Positions 47,170 to 57,870 of a stretch of 64,000 nucleotides of DNA are shown here, in pieces. The first letter of the stretch is position 1, and the number at the start of each line of letters is the position of its first letter. The notes below the pieces were generated by a model. It did no database searches and had not been told where the DNA came from. It saw only the letters and a program-made list of their open reading frames with translations. A program made the translations under genes and the position numbers. The stretch is from Codonopsis lanceolata. Its lineage: Eukaryota > Streptophyta > Magnoliopsida > Asterales > Campanulaceae. The stretch lies in the NCBI GenBank assembly GCA_013146195.2, contig CM028383.1:15771642-15835641 (forward strand), written 5' to 3'.

Positions 47170-47386
47170 ATCTCCTTCTATTTACTTAAAACCATTCACT
47201 TGAAAGCAAAGAGCCAAAAATACTTATGTTCCTACAAAATGATGTTAGTAAAACAAGCAGATAATATATAAATGAAGTAGTTGGAAATTAAAACCAGGGA
47301 GAAGATAATTGTCTACTACAATTAAAACAGATGTTCTAAAAGTTCAAAGTGTTGAAAGAGAGAGAGAGAGAGAGAGAGAGAGTGGT

Positions 47387-49279
47387 TCAGTCAGCTGCTG
47401 ATGTAGATCCTTCAGTGGGCTTTTCAACTTGAGCAGCATCTAATGGACTAACATCAGCTTCAGGTGCCTTTTCAACATCAGCTTCTTTCTCAGCATCAGC
47501 TACAGGTTCAGGCTCAGTATTCTTGTTAGCATCAGTACTCATTTCTTTTTCCGCTTCAGCTTCAATTACTGGCTGAGATGGCATCAGTTTCAGTCGTTGC
47601 CTAAGAATTTTGTTTTCAGCCAAATAGGCATCAGCTCTTGCTTTCTGCTTCTTTTCCTCCTGAATGGTTTGAAGCAATGTAGCTTCAGTATTGAAAGCCA
47701 TGTTGGCCCATTCTTGTTGATAAAGAAGTATATTTCTCCAGTCAACCATGTGAGCCTCTCTAGGAGCACCAACAGCAATGGCAGCCTGGACTTCAGTACT
47801 GATGATCTGGGTAAGGTTAGGAAGAAGGGAGGCAACCTGTTGTTGGAGGGTAGCAAGCTGGTTGGTGTGATGAGTGAAGGCAGACTTCATCTGGAGATGA
47901 TGAACATAAAGAAGGTCCAACTTGGCCGAAATAAAAAGAGTGCCTGGAGGAGCAGGTTCTGGAGCAGGAAAGTGAGAGGAGCCTGGAGTGCTGGAGAAAA
48001 ATTGAAAAGTGTGAATGTCTGCATCCTCAGGGTCTAAAGGGAAGAAAGTAGACATAGGGTAAGCAGGAACTTGAGATGTAGGTTCTTGGTCAGGGTCATG
48101 TATGATATCAAGAAAGATAATTTTCTTTCCTGTGGGGTGTTGGAGAGCCTTAAAAACAACTTCCCTTTGTTTCCTTGCCTTTCTGGAGGCCAGTTGAGAA
48201 GGACTAAGAAGGGACTCATCCTCAGAAGTAGACTTGGAGGAGTCAGAAGAGGAGCCTACAGAAGATTTTTCCACTGATTCCTCAGTAGATTGATGAGCAG
48301 ATTCATCAGCTGAAGAATCATCAGCTAGTGCAGGTTTTTGGACATGTAGAGGACTGACTGACAAAGGGAGAAATGAGTGAAGAGATAAGTCAGGCATAAT
48401 GATTAAAGGTGAAGCCTGGTTTGGGTGAGTTGGTTTGTAAGCATCAAGAAGTGTAGGGGAAGGATCCACAGTGTCAGTTGAAGAGAGCACGATAGCAGCT
48501 GAAGGATCAGCTGGAGGGATAGGAATAGCTGACACAGCTGGGATGGTTGAAGGAACAACATCAGCTAAAGAGGCAATTGAAACAAGAGGTGTAGCTGACA
48601 CAGCTGAGGCTGATACTGGATTAGCTGATACAGATGTGGCTAACACAGGAATTGGTGTAGGAATAGGAGCAGTGACTGGAAGGACTGATGATGAGGCTGT
48701 AACTGTTAGAGTAAAGGAAGGTAGTGAGATATGTTGCAGAGTACAGGTGAATGTGGGTGCAGATTCAGCTGAAGTAGTTACAGGTAAGACTGTTAAAGAG
48801 ACAACAAAAGGGACAGAAGAGGGAATCACACGAGGAACTGTGGGAATTGACTCAGAGATCAAAGGGGCAAGGTTACTTGTGAAGGCATCAGGGAATGCAG
48901 TGTTCAAAGAAGCTCCTCCTAACATGGAGGTCATCTGTCTGTGTAACTCAATATATGTTTGATTGGCTGTAATATTGACAGCATCTTGCACATACTTGTT
49001 GGCAGCCCTTTGAATTCTTGCAAGTTTGGTTGGGTCTACTGAGGGTTGCTCCCAGTCTTTGTTCAGCACATCATCTTCTGGCAAAGCAAGTCTTCCTACC
49101 ATATATGGATCATTGTGAGGAAGGGCTGGCAATTCATGCACTTTGTTGTAAATGGTCCAGGCCAGAAATATAAGTTCATCCTGAACAAACATATCATTGG
49201 ATAGGTAGAATCTATTCCAAAGCAGAGGTAGAGAGTCAAAATACTTCCCATAGTTAGCTACCAGGTCTTCTTGGGACAA
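47387..49279 (-). CDS. Extra (aORF) protein of the copia element, C-terminal part
   Basis: An open frame of 630 codons starting MSQEDLVANYGKYF. The first 130 residues look globular (FLAWTIYNKVHELP, NKYVQDAVNITANQTYIEL). A long Ser/Thr/Val/Pro/Ala-rich stretch follows (about 140-290), then an acidic Ser-rich block (SSADESAHQSTEESVEKSS), a TLQQQVASLLPNLTQII segment, a predicted coiled coil (EATLLQTIQEEKKQKARADAYLAEN), and a Glu/Ala-rich tail. It probably forms one ancestral protein with the ORF at 50679-49819, broken by stops between 49819 and 49280. Such pol-downstream ORFs in Sireviruses are called env-like, but I see no signal peptide or convincing membrane anchor. Function unknown. It may be translated only if transcribed separately. 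Confidence 0.55.
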   Translation of the reverse strand: MSQEDLVANYGKYFDSLPLLWNRFYLSNDMFVQDELIFLAWTIYNKVHELPALPHNDPYMVGRLALPEDDVLNKDWEQPSVDPTKLARIQRAANKYVQDAVNITANQTYIELHRQMTSMLGGASLNTAFPDAFTSNLAPLISESIPTVPRVIPSSVPFVVSLTVLPVTTSAESAPTFTCTLQHISLPSFTLTVTASSSVLPVTAPIPTPIPVLATSVSANPVSASAVSATPLVSIASLADVVPSTIPAVSAIPIPPADPSAAIVLSSTDTVDPSPTLLDAYKPTHPNQASPLIIMPDLSLHSFLPLSVSPLHVQKPALADDSSADESAHQSTEESVEKSSVGSSSDSSKSTSEDESLLSPSQLASRKARKQREVVFKALQHPTGKKIIFLDIIHDPDQEPTSQVPAYPMSTFFPLDPEDADIHTFQFFSSTPGSSHFPAPEPAPPGTLFISAKLDLLYVHHLQMKSAFTHHTNQLATLQQQVASLLPNLTQIISTEVQAAIAVGAPREAHMVDWRNILLYQQEWANMAFNTEATLLQTIQEEKKQKARADAYLAENKILRQRLKLMPSQPVIEAEAEKEMSTDANKNTEPEPVADAEKEADVEKAPEADVSPLDAAQVEKPTEGSTSAAD

Positions 49280-49818
49280 ATTAGGGGTAACTGGATACAG
49301 AACATAGGGTCTTCTTTTTAGGTTATGGTCGATGTATTTGATGGGGTTGACAAGTGGTTTTTCATTTTTCTTCTCTTCATGGAAAGAGAGAAGAAATTGT
49401 ACAAAGTATGGAAGATGATCAATTGGGAATACCCAATTTGGAGGAATGGGAACTGGATTGGCTTGATAATAGGAGTGTCTAGGATGAAAGGTGGGATTCC
49501 TAATATGAGGAAAAATTTTATGGGAGCTGTGTTTGGGGAACTAGGATTTGAGGGAGGAGAATTTGGAGTAGGATCAGTGACAGGAATATCTGGAGTTGGG
49601 GAAAAAGGGACAAAATTACCTGGATTTAGCTCAGGATTTCTTCTCTGCCTTTTGGGAGCAAGATCAGCTGCCAAGGTCAGTCACTTTCTTCTTGTTTGCC
49701 TTGGTTCAGGAATTTGAGAGATATCAGTTGCTTGTACATCAGCTGGCTGACCACTTTCTATTTGCTGACCAACTTCAGCTTGCTGAGCAGTGTCAGCTAC
49801 TGGGCCAATTTCTGCTGG

Positions 49819-50679
49819 CTAACCAATCGTAGCTTGTTGACCAACTGCAGCAGGCTGACTTGAAGATATAGCAGTAAGAGTTGGGGTCCTTGTTCTCCTA
49901 GGTTTACGACCTGTTTGTGCAGAAGGAATTTCTAGACCAAACCGACTTGAAGCATTTGCTTGCTTGATGTTTGCTGCCACATACCTCTTGATTCTTACAG
50001 GTTCTAAGTCTCCAATGGTCAAAAGGCGATGTTGGAGAGCAGGAAGGGATCGAAGGAATTGGTTGATGATGAGATGGTGAGTAAGTCGAGGTTTGCCTGA
50101 TTCCATGTTGTCCTTGTACTTGGTAATGTTTGCTTTTACACATTCAACTAGCACTGCACACCAGTTTACTTCAAAGTTTTCCACAATAGCTTCCATTAAA
50201 AAGAGTTGAGATTCAACAATCTTGTCATGTCCACTTGACTTGATGATGAGACATTTATCCAGCACAGTTGCGAGAGCATAATGAAGAGGAGCAAATCTAT
50301 TCTCGTGCCTATCAAAGGCAAGCTCTACAGGGACTTCGCCTCTCATTGTGATCCAGCCACCTTGTTGAGTCTCTTCTGGAATGGTATAGGTGGATGAACC
50401 ATCATCTGACAAGTCAGGGAAGACTGCTGAGATAGTTTCTGCATCAAAAACAATAGGAACTCCTCTGATTGTTCCAGTAAGAGCGAAGGGGTCAGTTGGT
50501 GATTCTTCCATAGACATGAAAAACTCTTCAGTTAATTGACAACTGAAGGTTCTGATGTTGAAGGTGAGAAGAGGAGTTAATCCAGACGATGTCAAAAGAT
50601 GGATGAGTTCAAGCCTTATAGGTTCGTTGTTCAGAGATATAACGTCCAAGAGACAGCCTACGGCTGTATTGGATGCCAT
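49819..50679 (-). CDS. Extra (aORF) protein of the copia element, N-terminal part
   Basis: 286 codons from MASNTAVGCLLD. It resembles the N-terminal domain of 'putative plant transposon proteins' found in extra ORFs of plant LTR elements: LHLLTSSG-like helices, FSCQLTEEFFMSM, TIRGVPIVFDAETISAVFPDL, AFDRHENRFAPLHYALATVLDKCLI and IVESQLFLMEAIVENFEVNWC. A basic region (GRKPRRTRTPT) precedes the stop at 49819. The same frame continues with Gln/Ala/Pro-rich sequence and further stops. A TATA-like box, CTT-rich leader and telo-box lie upstream (see 50680-50800). No enzyme motif is visible. Confidence 0.55.
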   Translation of the reverse strand: MASNTAVGCLLDVISLNNEPIRLELIHLLTSSGLTPLLTFNIRTFSCQLTEEFFMSMEESPTDPFALTGTIRGVPIVFDAETISAVFPDLSDDGSSTYTIPEETQQGGWITMRGEVPVELAFDRHENRFAPLHYALATVLDKCLIIKSSGHDKIVESQLFLMEAIVENFEVNWCAVLVECVKANITKYKDNMESGKPRLTHHLIINQFLRSLPALQHRLLTIGDLEPVRIKRYVAANIKQANASSRFGLEIPSAQTGRKPRRTRTPTLTAISSSQPAAVGQQATIG

Positions 50680-50800
50680 TTTTCTAGAAAATCTAGGGTT
50701 AGGGTTTGAAAGAGAGACATTATAAAAGCAGGTGGAAGAAGAAGAAGAAGAAGCGTAGACGAGGTTTGTAAAAGGTGAGTATTTATAAAAAGGTTTTATA
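50680..50800 (-). promoter_or_regulatory. Promoter-like region of the copia aORF
   Basis: On the minus strand, 'tttttataaatactcacc' (TATA-like, about 50780-50795) lies about 105 bp before the ATG at 50679. It is followed by a CTT-rich leader and 'aaaccctaaccctag' (about 50692-50706), a telo-box-like motif found in plant 5' leaders. Sequence evidence only. Confidence 0.45.
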
Positions 50801-51467
50801 AGTACGGACAGTTATAAGAGTGTGAGTGGGTTTTAAAAGCAAAGATATGGAGTGTAGTGCTAAAGTACACATAATTTTGGTTTTTGTGATAAAAAGGGGT
50901 GATTAATGACAGAGGGTTATTATCACAATGATGAATCGTTTTTGTGTATGCACGTCACTTCAACCACCAGAGTTGGTGGGATAGTAGAAAGGTCAATTTG
51001 GCTTCTCAAGGAAGTTTCGCGAGTTTCAAGGAGGAATAAAAAGGGCGGGAAATAAATAAGGAGATTTATAATTATCTTAGAATAAATCTCAACTGAGATA
51101 TGATCAGCTTTGACTTAGGGATCAGAGGCTACCTGAACAGTGACTATAATGTCAGTCACTGTGTTGTCAGCTAAAGATTAGAGAATTGCCAGCTGATCAA
51201 ATTTTGTTAGCTTAAGAAATGTCAACTGTTGGCTGAACAATATCAACTAAGGGATGTCAGCTGTTGACTTCATGTTGTAAGCTGTGAATTTATGTCAGCT
51301 ATTGACCGACCATTTTGACAATCTTTGCAATGTCAACTATTTCCTGAGTTGTCGTGAGTGGGAAAGTATCACCGTGTAATGTCACTATGAGTGTCTCGTT
51401 GATTCTTTCTTGTAGTACTCGTTGATTCTTTCGCAAAATATCCCGATTAGTAATCCAAAGTATCTTT

Positions 51468-52921
51468 CTATGACATTATAAGCATTCCCAATTCACCTCT
51501 TAGAAACTCAAATCTATCAGATTTTAGAGCTTTTGTAAAAATGTCAACTAATTGAAATTCAGTAGGAACATATTCTAGCTGAACATTACCTTTTTCAACA
51601 TGATCTTTTAAGAAGTGATATCTTATGTCTATATGTTTGGTTTTAGAATGCATAACAAGATTTTTAGAAACTGAAATAGCAGAAGTATTATCACAATAAA
51701 TAGGACATGTTCCCATTTGCATTTCATAATCCAATAGTTGTTGTTTCATCCAAAGGATTTGAGAGCAGCAACTTCCAGCAGCAATATATTTAGCTTATGT
51801 AGTTGAGGTGGAAACTGATGCTTGCTTTTTGCATGCCCAAGATATCAATCTGTAACCAAGGAACTGACATGTTCCACTGGTGCTTTTTCTGTTAACTCTA
51901 CAAGCTGCAAGGTCAGCATCTGAATATCCAAATAAGTTAAAAGATGAATCTCTAGGATACCAAATACCAAATTTTATAGTATCAATCAGGTATCTAATAA
52001 TTCTTTTTGTAGCAATCATATGAGATTCCTTTGGATTAGCTTGAAAATGAGCACATATATACACAGCAAACATAATGTCTAGCCTACCAGCAGTTAAATA
52101 AAGAAGAGAGCCAACTATACCTCTGTACTCAGTTGTATTAACAGGTTTACCTTTTTCGTCAATGACCAAATGACATTCAACTCCCATTGGAGCGCGCTTG
52201 CTGAATTTGCTTCTTGAAGGTTATATTTCTTGATCAGCTCTCTTGTGTATTTTGATTGATGGATAAATATACCTTCTTCAGTTTGCTTAATTTGCAAACC
52301 TAGAAAGTATGTGAGTTCTCCCGTCATGCTCATTTCAAATTTTCCTTTCATAAGACTTTTAAATCTCTTACACAACACTTCATTAGTGGACCCAAAAATA
52401 ATGTCATCAACATAAATTTGAACTAGTAAGATATTACCTTTGTGTTTTAAAGAGAAAAGATTAGTATCGATTTTACCTCTTTGAAACCCTTTTTCCATGA
52501 GGAATTTGGATAGAGTTTCATACCATACTCTTGGAGCTTGTTTTAGACCATAAAGAGCTTTTCTTATCTTGTAAACTTGGTACTTTTTTTTTAGGTCAAG
52601 AAACCCAGGAGGTTGTTCAACAAACACTTGTTCTTGTAGATCTCCATTTAGAAATGCATTTTTTACATCCATTTGGTATACCTTGAAATCCTTGAAGGTT
52701 GCATAGGCAAGAAATAGTCTGATGGCTTCCAGTCTGGCCACAAGAGCAAATGTTTGATCATAGTCAATACTCTCCTCCTGTCTATAGCCTTGGGCTACTA
52801 ATCTTGCTTTGTTCCTTGTAATTTCCATCTTCATCCAACTTGTTTCTGAACACCCATTTAGTTCCAATAACTTGTTGATCTGAGGGTCTTGGCACAAGTT
52901 CCCATACTTTACATCTTTCAA
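51468..52921 (-). pseudogene. Copia reverse transcriptase and RNase H
   Basis: The C-terminal half of copia pol. Reverse-transcriptase landmarks in order: ARLVAQGYRQEESIDYDQTFALVAR, YQMDVKNAFLNGDLQEQVFVEQP, YGLKQAPRVWYE, and the YVDDIIFGS catalytic box near 52390-52420. RNase H follows: GSLLYLTAGRLDIMFAV, SDADLAACRVNRKSTSGTCQFLG, and CDNTSAISVSKNLVMHSKTKHIDIRYHFL. The stretch is split by a frameshift near 52190 and a stop at about 51795, so it is non-functional. The upstream part of pol is absent, cut at the junction with gypsy LTR sequence. A related piece lies at 59806-60158 in the other orientation. Confidence 0.9.
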
Positions 52922-53515
52922 ACTGATTTAGTTCTTCTTACATGGCCTCAATAATCCAAGGACGCACTGGGCTTCTTCAACTGGATATCTGGCTTTCAAT
53001 CTATCCGTTTTCTCCAAGGCCCAACCCTGTAAACAAACAAAGTACGGTAAACTAGGCAGGGGCATTCCCTGCAAAAGCCCTCTGGCGTGAAAGTTAGCAC
53101 AACAATTAGCTGAGTAAACAATTTGACAAAGTTTAGGCCAGTATTCAGAATCACGTACCTCCCTCCTTTGTTTGGAGGGGTATTTATAGCCTTTGCCGGA
53201 GAGTAACTGGCCATTAAACATCATGGCATAAATGGCGGGCACATTAACTGCCATATTAACTACCCCCATTTATCACAACGGTCTCATCATGGCAATGATG
53301 GCGGATTTCTTGGGAGTAACTGCTCATGTTCAAGACAATCGTTTCCTTCATAAACGAACACAGTAAGTCCTGCTCGGTGCATACTGTTGCCCGCTGGGTA
53401 AGCCCCCAGCTCGCAGTATATCTTTGATCACTACCTGCTCCTTAATATGACTTGGAACTTAGAACGCATGTGTTCAGCCCACGACTGGTGGTGGCGTGCC
53501 GGACACGTGGCTTAT
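52616..53515 (-). repeat. Left arm of a 0.9-kb inverted duplication (copia RT + gypsy LTR)
   Basis: Pairs with 59226-60158. It contains copia reverse-transcriptase sequence (52616-52969) joined to a 5'-truncated gypsy LTR (52970-53515) in minus orientation. The LTR part carries the same TATA box and leader as the right copy. The two arms share the same junction between LTR and copia, and their translated stretches are about 95 percent identical by eye. Confidence 0.85.
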
Positions 53516-53529
53516 AAATTGGGCATTTT

Positions 53530-54583
53530 AGGAGAAATTCACGAAGGAAAATGTGGAGGGCATCCAGGTCAACGATCTTAGGCAGAAAAAGTTTTGGCTG
53601 CAGGGTTTTACTGGATCACTTTTAGGCAAGATGCAGAAATGTATGTTCGGCGATGTGACAAGTGCCAACGTTATGCCGATATACCTCGGTTACCCTCTAC
53701 TGAGCAGAATCCTGTAGTGGCAACCTGGTCGTTTGATATGTGGGGTATAGACCTCATAGGTCCTTTTCCCTTAGCTCGTTCAAAGTTCAAATACGCGGTG
53801 GTGGCTGTCGACTACTTCACCAAGTGGGTAGAGGCCAAGCCTTTGACAACTATCAGTGAAGTCATTGTGATCGACTTCGTGCACAAGCATATATGGTGTC
53901 GATTTGGGGTCCTTCGAGCAATAGTTTTCGATCACGACACTCAGTTTTCGGAGAAATTCACAAAAGCATGCGAACAGATGCGTGTGAAGCATTGGCAGTC
54001 ATTTGTTGCATATCCTCAGGGTAACGGTCAAGCCGAGGCTGCTAATAAGCAAATCATGCATGTTCTTAAATGAAATCTTGAAAATAAGGCAGGAAGATGG
54101 GTGGATGAATTACCTTCAGCCCTGTGGGCGGTCAGAACAACGGTCATGGGGCCCACGGGGGAAACGACTTTTTCTATGACTTATGGATCTGAGGCCATGG
54201 CACCAGTGGAAATGTATTTGCCCAATCACAGAGTATCTCGTTATGAAGAAGAATATAACATTGTAGCTCGGGCAGCCGATCTTGATTTGATAGAAGAAAA
54301 ACGGTTGGAGACCAAAATGAGAATGACTAATTACAAACATCGAGCAAAGGCCTACCACGATAAAAGGGTTCGTGGTCAGTCATTTGCTGTGGGCGAGTGG
54401 GTTCTCCGTAAAATTGAAGCAACATGCCATCGAGCAGAATGGGGGAAGCTTTCTCCTAATTGGAAAGGTCCTTTTCAGATAGTCAGAATTGTTAAGGAAG
54501 AAACTTATAATTTGCGAACAGAGGATGGCAGCGAGCTGAAACGTCCATGGCATACAGATCACTTGAAGAAGTACTATCGTTGA
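53530..54583 (+). pseudogene. Gypsy integrase
   Basis: The integrase that would insert element cDNA into chromosomes. The zinc-binding part is partial (EIHEGKCGGHPG...CDKCQRYAD). The DDE core shows FDMWGIDLIGPF (first Asp), FDHDTQFSEKF (second Asp; here the D-N-G-T-Q consensus reads D-H-D-T-Q) and PQGNGQAEAANK (Glu). A TGA at 54071-54073 interrupts the frame, which then continues to PWHTDHLKKYYR at 54583. The C-terminal part includes SMTYGSEAMAPVE and WVLRKIEAT, as in Tat/Athila-type elements. The truncated start, substituted core motif and internal stop mean it is inactive. Confidence 0.9.
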
Positions 54584-54769
54584 TTGGTAGTATTCAAGCT
54601 GTATGTCTTTTTCTCCTATTTTGTAAGCTGAGTTAAAATAAATGAGCATGCGTTGGCTTTCATTCTTTGGCTATTTTGTTTATGGCGTTTAGTACAAACT
54701 CGATTATACTTTTGGCGGGTAGGGTAGTTTCCTTGCCTGGTGTAAAAGTTCGTGTTCGAGTGGTCTAAT

Positions 54770-54995
54770 GTTATTATCTCGATTATTCTCTCTTTCACGA
54801 GCACGGGGTATCTCTGCTCGTGAAAAAGGGTTGGTGTTCGAGTCAGTTGCTTTGATTGTTATCATCTCGATTATTCTCCTCTTTACGAGCAAAGGTATCT
54901 TTGCTCGTGAAAAAGGTTTGGTGTTCGAGGACGTTGCTTCGATCATGCTCCTTCATAACTGCGAGCTATCTCAGCTCGGGTGAAGGGGTTCGAAG
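54770..54995. repeat. Tandem ~85-bp units with 'acgagc..gctcgt' hairpins
   Basis: About three units contain 'tctcgattattctc', then an imperfect palindrome such as acgagcaaaggtatctttgctcgt, then 'gaaaaaggtttggtgttcgag'. They lie directly after the integrase in the gypsy element. Confidence 0.75.
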
Positions 54996-55429
54996 GCTTT
55001 GCATTTTTTAACACGACAAGCCTGGAATGAGCTTGCTCGATTTAAAATATAGTTTTTAAAATAGAAACAGTTGAAACATTTATGAGAATACAAGCAGACG
55101 AAATATGAGCATTAGCATAAATGTTAAAAGTAGGAAGTGTTAAGATGTTACAGGTCCGGAGATAATATAAGTTGTTGCAAATTGTTTTCCAAAAAAGATA
55201 CAATTATGGCAAGCAGGCCTGGAGAAATTCAAGGGTCAGCAGCAGTTTGAGCAGGGTCAGCAGCAGTAGTCTGGGCGAGTTCAGCTACATGAGCAGCCAA
55301 GGTTGAAGTTTCTTGTGTTTTCGCCATCCAAATTTGAGTCATCATATCGGTAATAGTGACCTCAGCAGTTGGTGGAGGGGTCCAGCAAAGAAGTCCTTTG
55401 AGAATCTAATCGAGCCAAGCGAGGCCGCC

Positions 55430-57870
55430 TCATCTTCTCGCAGTAGGCACCAAGGCATGGCCCGGCGAGCGTAGGGCGTAAGGGGTGTTAGTTCCCCATT
55501 GGGCGAGTTGGTCTGGCTGCATGTCCATCCCGCTACATGCTAGCTGCTTGAGAACATGATTCACACCTTGAAGGAAGAATGGGTAGGCTTCCTCTTCAAC
55601 GCTCGCCTGGAAATCTTCGGACTTTTTATAGTCGGCGATGATTGTTTCTTTCTGCTCCTCCCTGGCTAGGGATAGTTCTACCCTCAGTTGTTTTTCTCTC
55701 TCAGCAGCCTCCTTCTTGGTCTTCTCCAGCTCGTTGACAGCCTCTTTGAGCTCCTTCCTCACCTGGCTAATGTTTTTCAAAACAGTCTCCTCGGATTTCT
55801 TCGAGAAATTGAGGTGTGACTCCAATGTCTTCTCCTCCTCCTCTAGCTTGGAGAGTTCGGTAACCTTTGCAGTCATGGCATCCTCACTCTCCTTAAGCTC
55901 AGCTCGAAGAGAGTTGATTTGTTCTTCAAAAGTGTTCTTCTCTGAAGACAACGAGCTGGAGGATTTGAGGTTGTCGATTAGCCGGTCATATAGAAGCTCA
56001 GTTTTGGAGGCGATCTGAAATGAAAACATAATCAAAAACGAGGAGTACACAATGATTTATTTTAATGAGAGTAGGGGAATTGATTACCTCGGTCATGCAC
56101 ATCCCTATTTCTCCGTTGAGGACGGAGCTAGGAAGCTCGGCACTTCTCTTTCAGATGCCGGTACGGTGGAGCCTCTTCACCATGCCAAGTCCAACGGTAG
56201 CTGCATGCCCGCCCCGTCTATTTGTATTGAGGTTGGCCAGGTCGGGTACATTGGCCACTTCAGCTATTATGTAGGCCGCGAGCTCTCGGGTTTCCGGCAT
56301 CTCGAAATTATCCCTTTGCCATATGGGTGCCTGTGAGCTCGATGCTTTAACGGGCTTATTTTGGTCTGTTCGCGACCTGGTTCTCCTGTCAGTTGGAGCT
56401 TCAGGGGCAGGAACAATTGGAGTGGGAGCATGAGCTACAATGGCAGTAGTGGTAGGAATAGAAGTGGTAGCCCGGTTTGTTTCAGTCACTCGCGTAGATC
56501 CGCGGCCGGTGTTTGTAGCAGAAACGGTGGGAAGGCGAGCAGGCTCTAGGGCGGCCATTTGTGTGTCACTTCCAGTGGCTCTCCTCTTCATGGCTTGGAG
56601 GAATCGCTTAGAATCTTCTAGTTGCCTCATGTCTGCAGGAAGAGTTATGAAAAATTGGTAAGAACTTTGATTGCAATGAGAAGTAAAGAAAAATTACAAT
56701 AGGAATTTGTGCAAACCAGAAAGAGAAATAGCAGGGGTGCAATTGATCCCAGTCAGCTCGCAGTCTGGACAATCACTGGGAAATCTACCTCCATGGCAGT
56801 TACCCCAGTATGGGTGAGGTACTTCAGCCTCTATGACAACTCGGGGCTCAATTCCTTCAACAGGCCAATTTAATATCCCGGCCAGTCGAAGCAAGGGGGC
56901 ATCAGGGGTAAGGGCTACCCAGTCTAATACCCAGTCCTGCCCGTTTCTGCCTTCCTTGACTCCAAGAAGTTCCCTAAAAGTTTTAGCGAGCTAGGGTTCT
57001 CCTACTCGGAATGCATTTTTATCATATTTGGCAATTTCTAAATTCTCTAAGTAAGGAGCAAAGGGCCACCCAACCCGTGATTCAACGCGCAATGCTTTTC
57101 CATCCCAGGAGTCAACTTTGTTGGGGCCGTCGGACAGAAGCTTGAAGTAATTGGGGTTGGAATGGCCAGTGATACGGCCACTCTTTTTGTCCAAGGAAAA
57201 AAAGACAGAATTTTCTAAACAATGCCATGCTAGGTTCGAACCCGAGCAGCTGGCACGCAACGATATAGGCGACTAGGAATCTTACTGTGGTGAGGGTGAG
57301 GTCGCAGGGTAAGGCGTTATTTACAAGAAGGAATTCGGCAAAGAAGGGGTCTAGGGGAAGTCTCAGGCCGACCAAGAAAAAATCAAAATAAAAGACCATT
57401 CGATCTCCCTGAAAATTGTGTCATTTCTCCTCGATATCCTGATCGAAGGCTTTCACTCATTAATCTTTGGGGTCCATACCCAATGAGTAAAACCAGGCAC
57501 CAACATCGTCCTCGCAGGTCAAGTCATCCCATTAGAGTGGGGGGGCGTTGGAGATGATCTGTTTGCCTTTAAAGGCGTTTTTGTTTCTTTCAGCTCGCGG
57601 ATTGCTCGAGCTGGGGAGGTTATCTTTAGCTCGTTCACCTTCCTCGGGAGCATTATGCTCGTTTCTGGTCGTGTCCATTATTGAACTTGGAGGATCGACA
57701 GTTTCTCCTGTAATGTGTTGACGTTTTCGACGGATTAAAGAAATTTCTTCAGGCTCGGTCTCTTCAGAGCTGGAAGATCATATGTTCGAGCTCTCCTCGG
57801 TTTCGGTAAAGGCACCATGGTCGTAGTTACGACCTTCAATTTCGGATTGAGTTTCGTCACCGGAAGACAT
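55430..57870 (-). pseudogene. Antisense extra gene of the gypsy element (PF04195-like and coiled coil)
   Basis: Runs opposite to the integrase from an ATG at 57870 (MSSGDETQSEIEG). After an acidic Ser-rich N-terminus come blocks typical of the 'putative gypsy type transposon' domain: FFLVGLRLPLDPFFAEFLL, PCDLTLTTVRFLVAYIVACQLLGFEPS, and SVFFSLDKKSGRI (57400-57180). VGWPFAPYLENLE and PLLRLAGILNWPVEGIEP follow. A Thr/Ala/Pro/Arg-rich middle lies at 56630-56150, and a long coiled coil with many Glu/Lys heptads at about 55990-55630. There are stops (for example near 57780 and 57000) and probable introns at about 56650-56700 and 55990-56060. The function of this family is unknown. It depends on its own promoter because it is antisense to the element. 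Confidence 0.65.

Larger units (their letters stand above)
46352..52970 (-). mobile_element. 3' half of a Ty1/copia retrotransposon (Sirevirus-like layout)
   Basis: Read on the minus strand: reverse transcriptase and RNase H (52921-51468), a spacer (51467-50680), a long extra coding region (50679-47387), a (GA)n tract (47357-47382), a polypurine tract and an LTR. Gag, protease and integrase are missing, because the element breaks at about 52970 against a gypsy LTR fragment. An extra ORF between pol and the 3' LTR is the layout of Sireviruses; the lineage was not tested. Confidence 0.8.

Noticed and set aside
48471..48962. Plus-strand ORF of 163 codons rich in Gly/Thr/Val
   Set aside because: Complement of the Ser/Ala/Val-rich stretch of the copia extra protein; no start context or similarity.
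52928..53269. A 113-aa protein (and its twin at 59504-59806)
   Set aside because: The ORF lies across LTR promoter and leader sequence (TATA box, R region); conservation reflects duplication of the LTR, not protein function.
55638..56018. Ser-rich plus-strand ORF of 126 codons
   Set aside because: Shadow of the antisense coiled coil; a Glu/Lys-rich frame gives Ser/Phe/Leu on the complement.
56151..56630. A separate host gene encoding a Thr/Ala/Pro-rich protein
   Set aside because: It lies in order and orientation with the antisense gypsy gene and joins its exons; better explained as its middle part.
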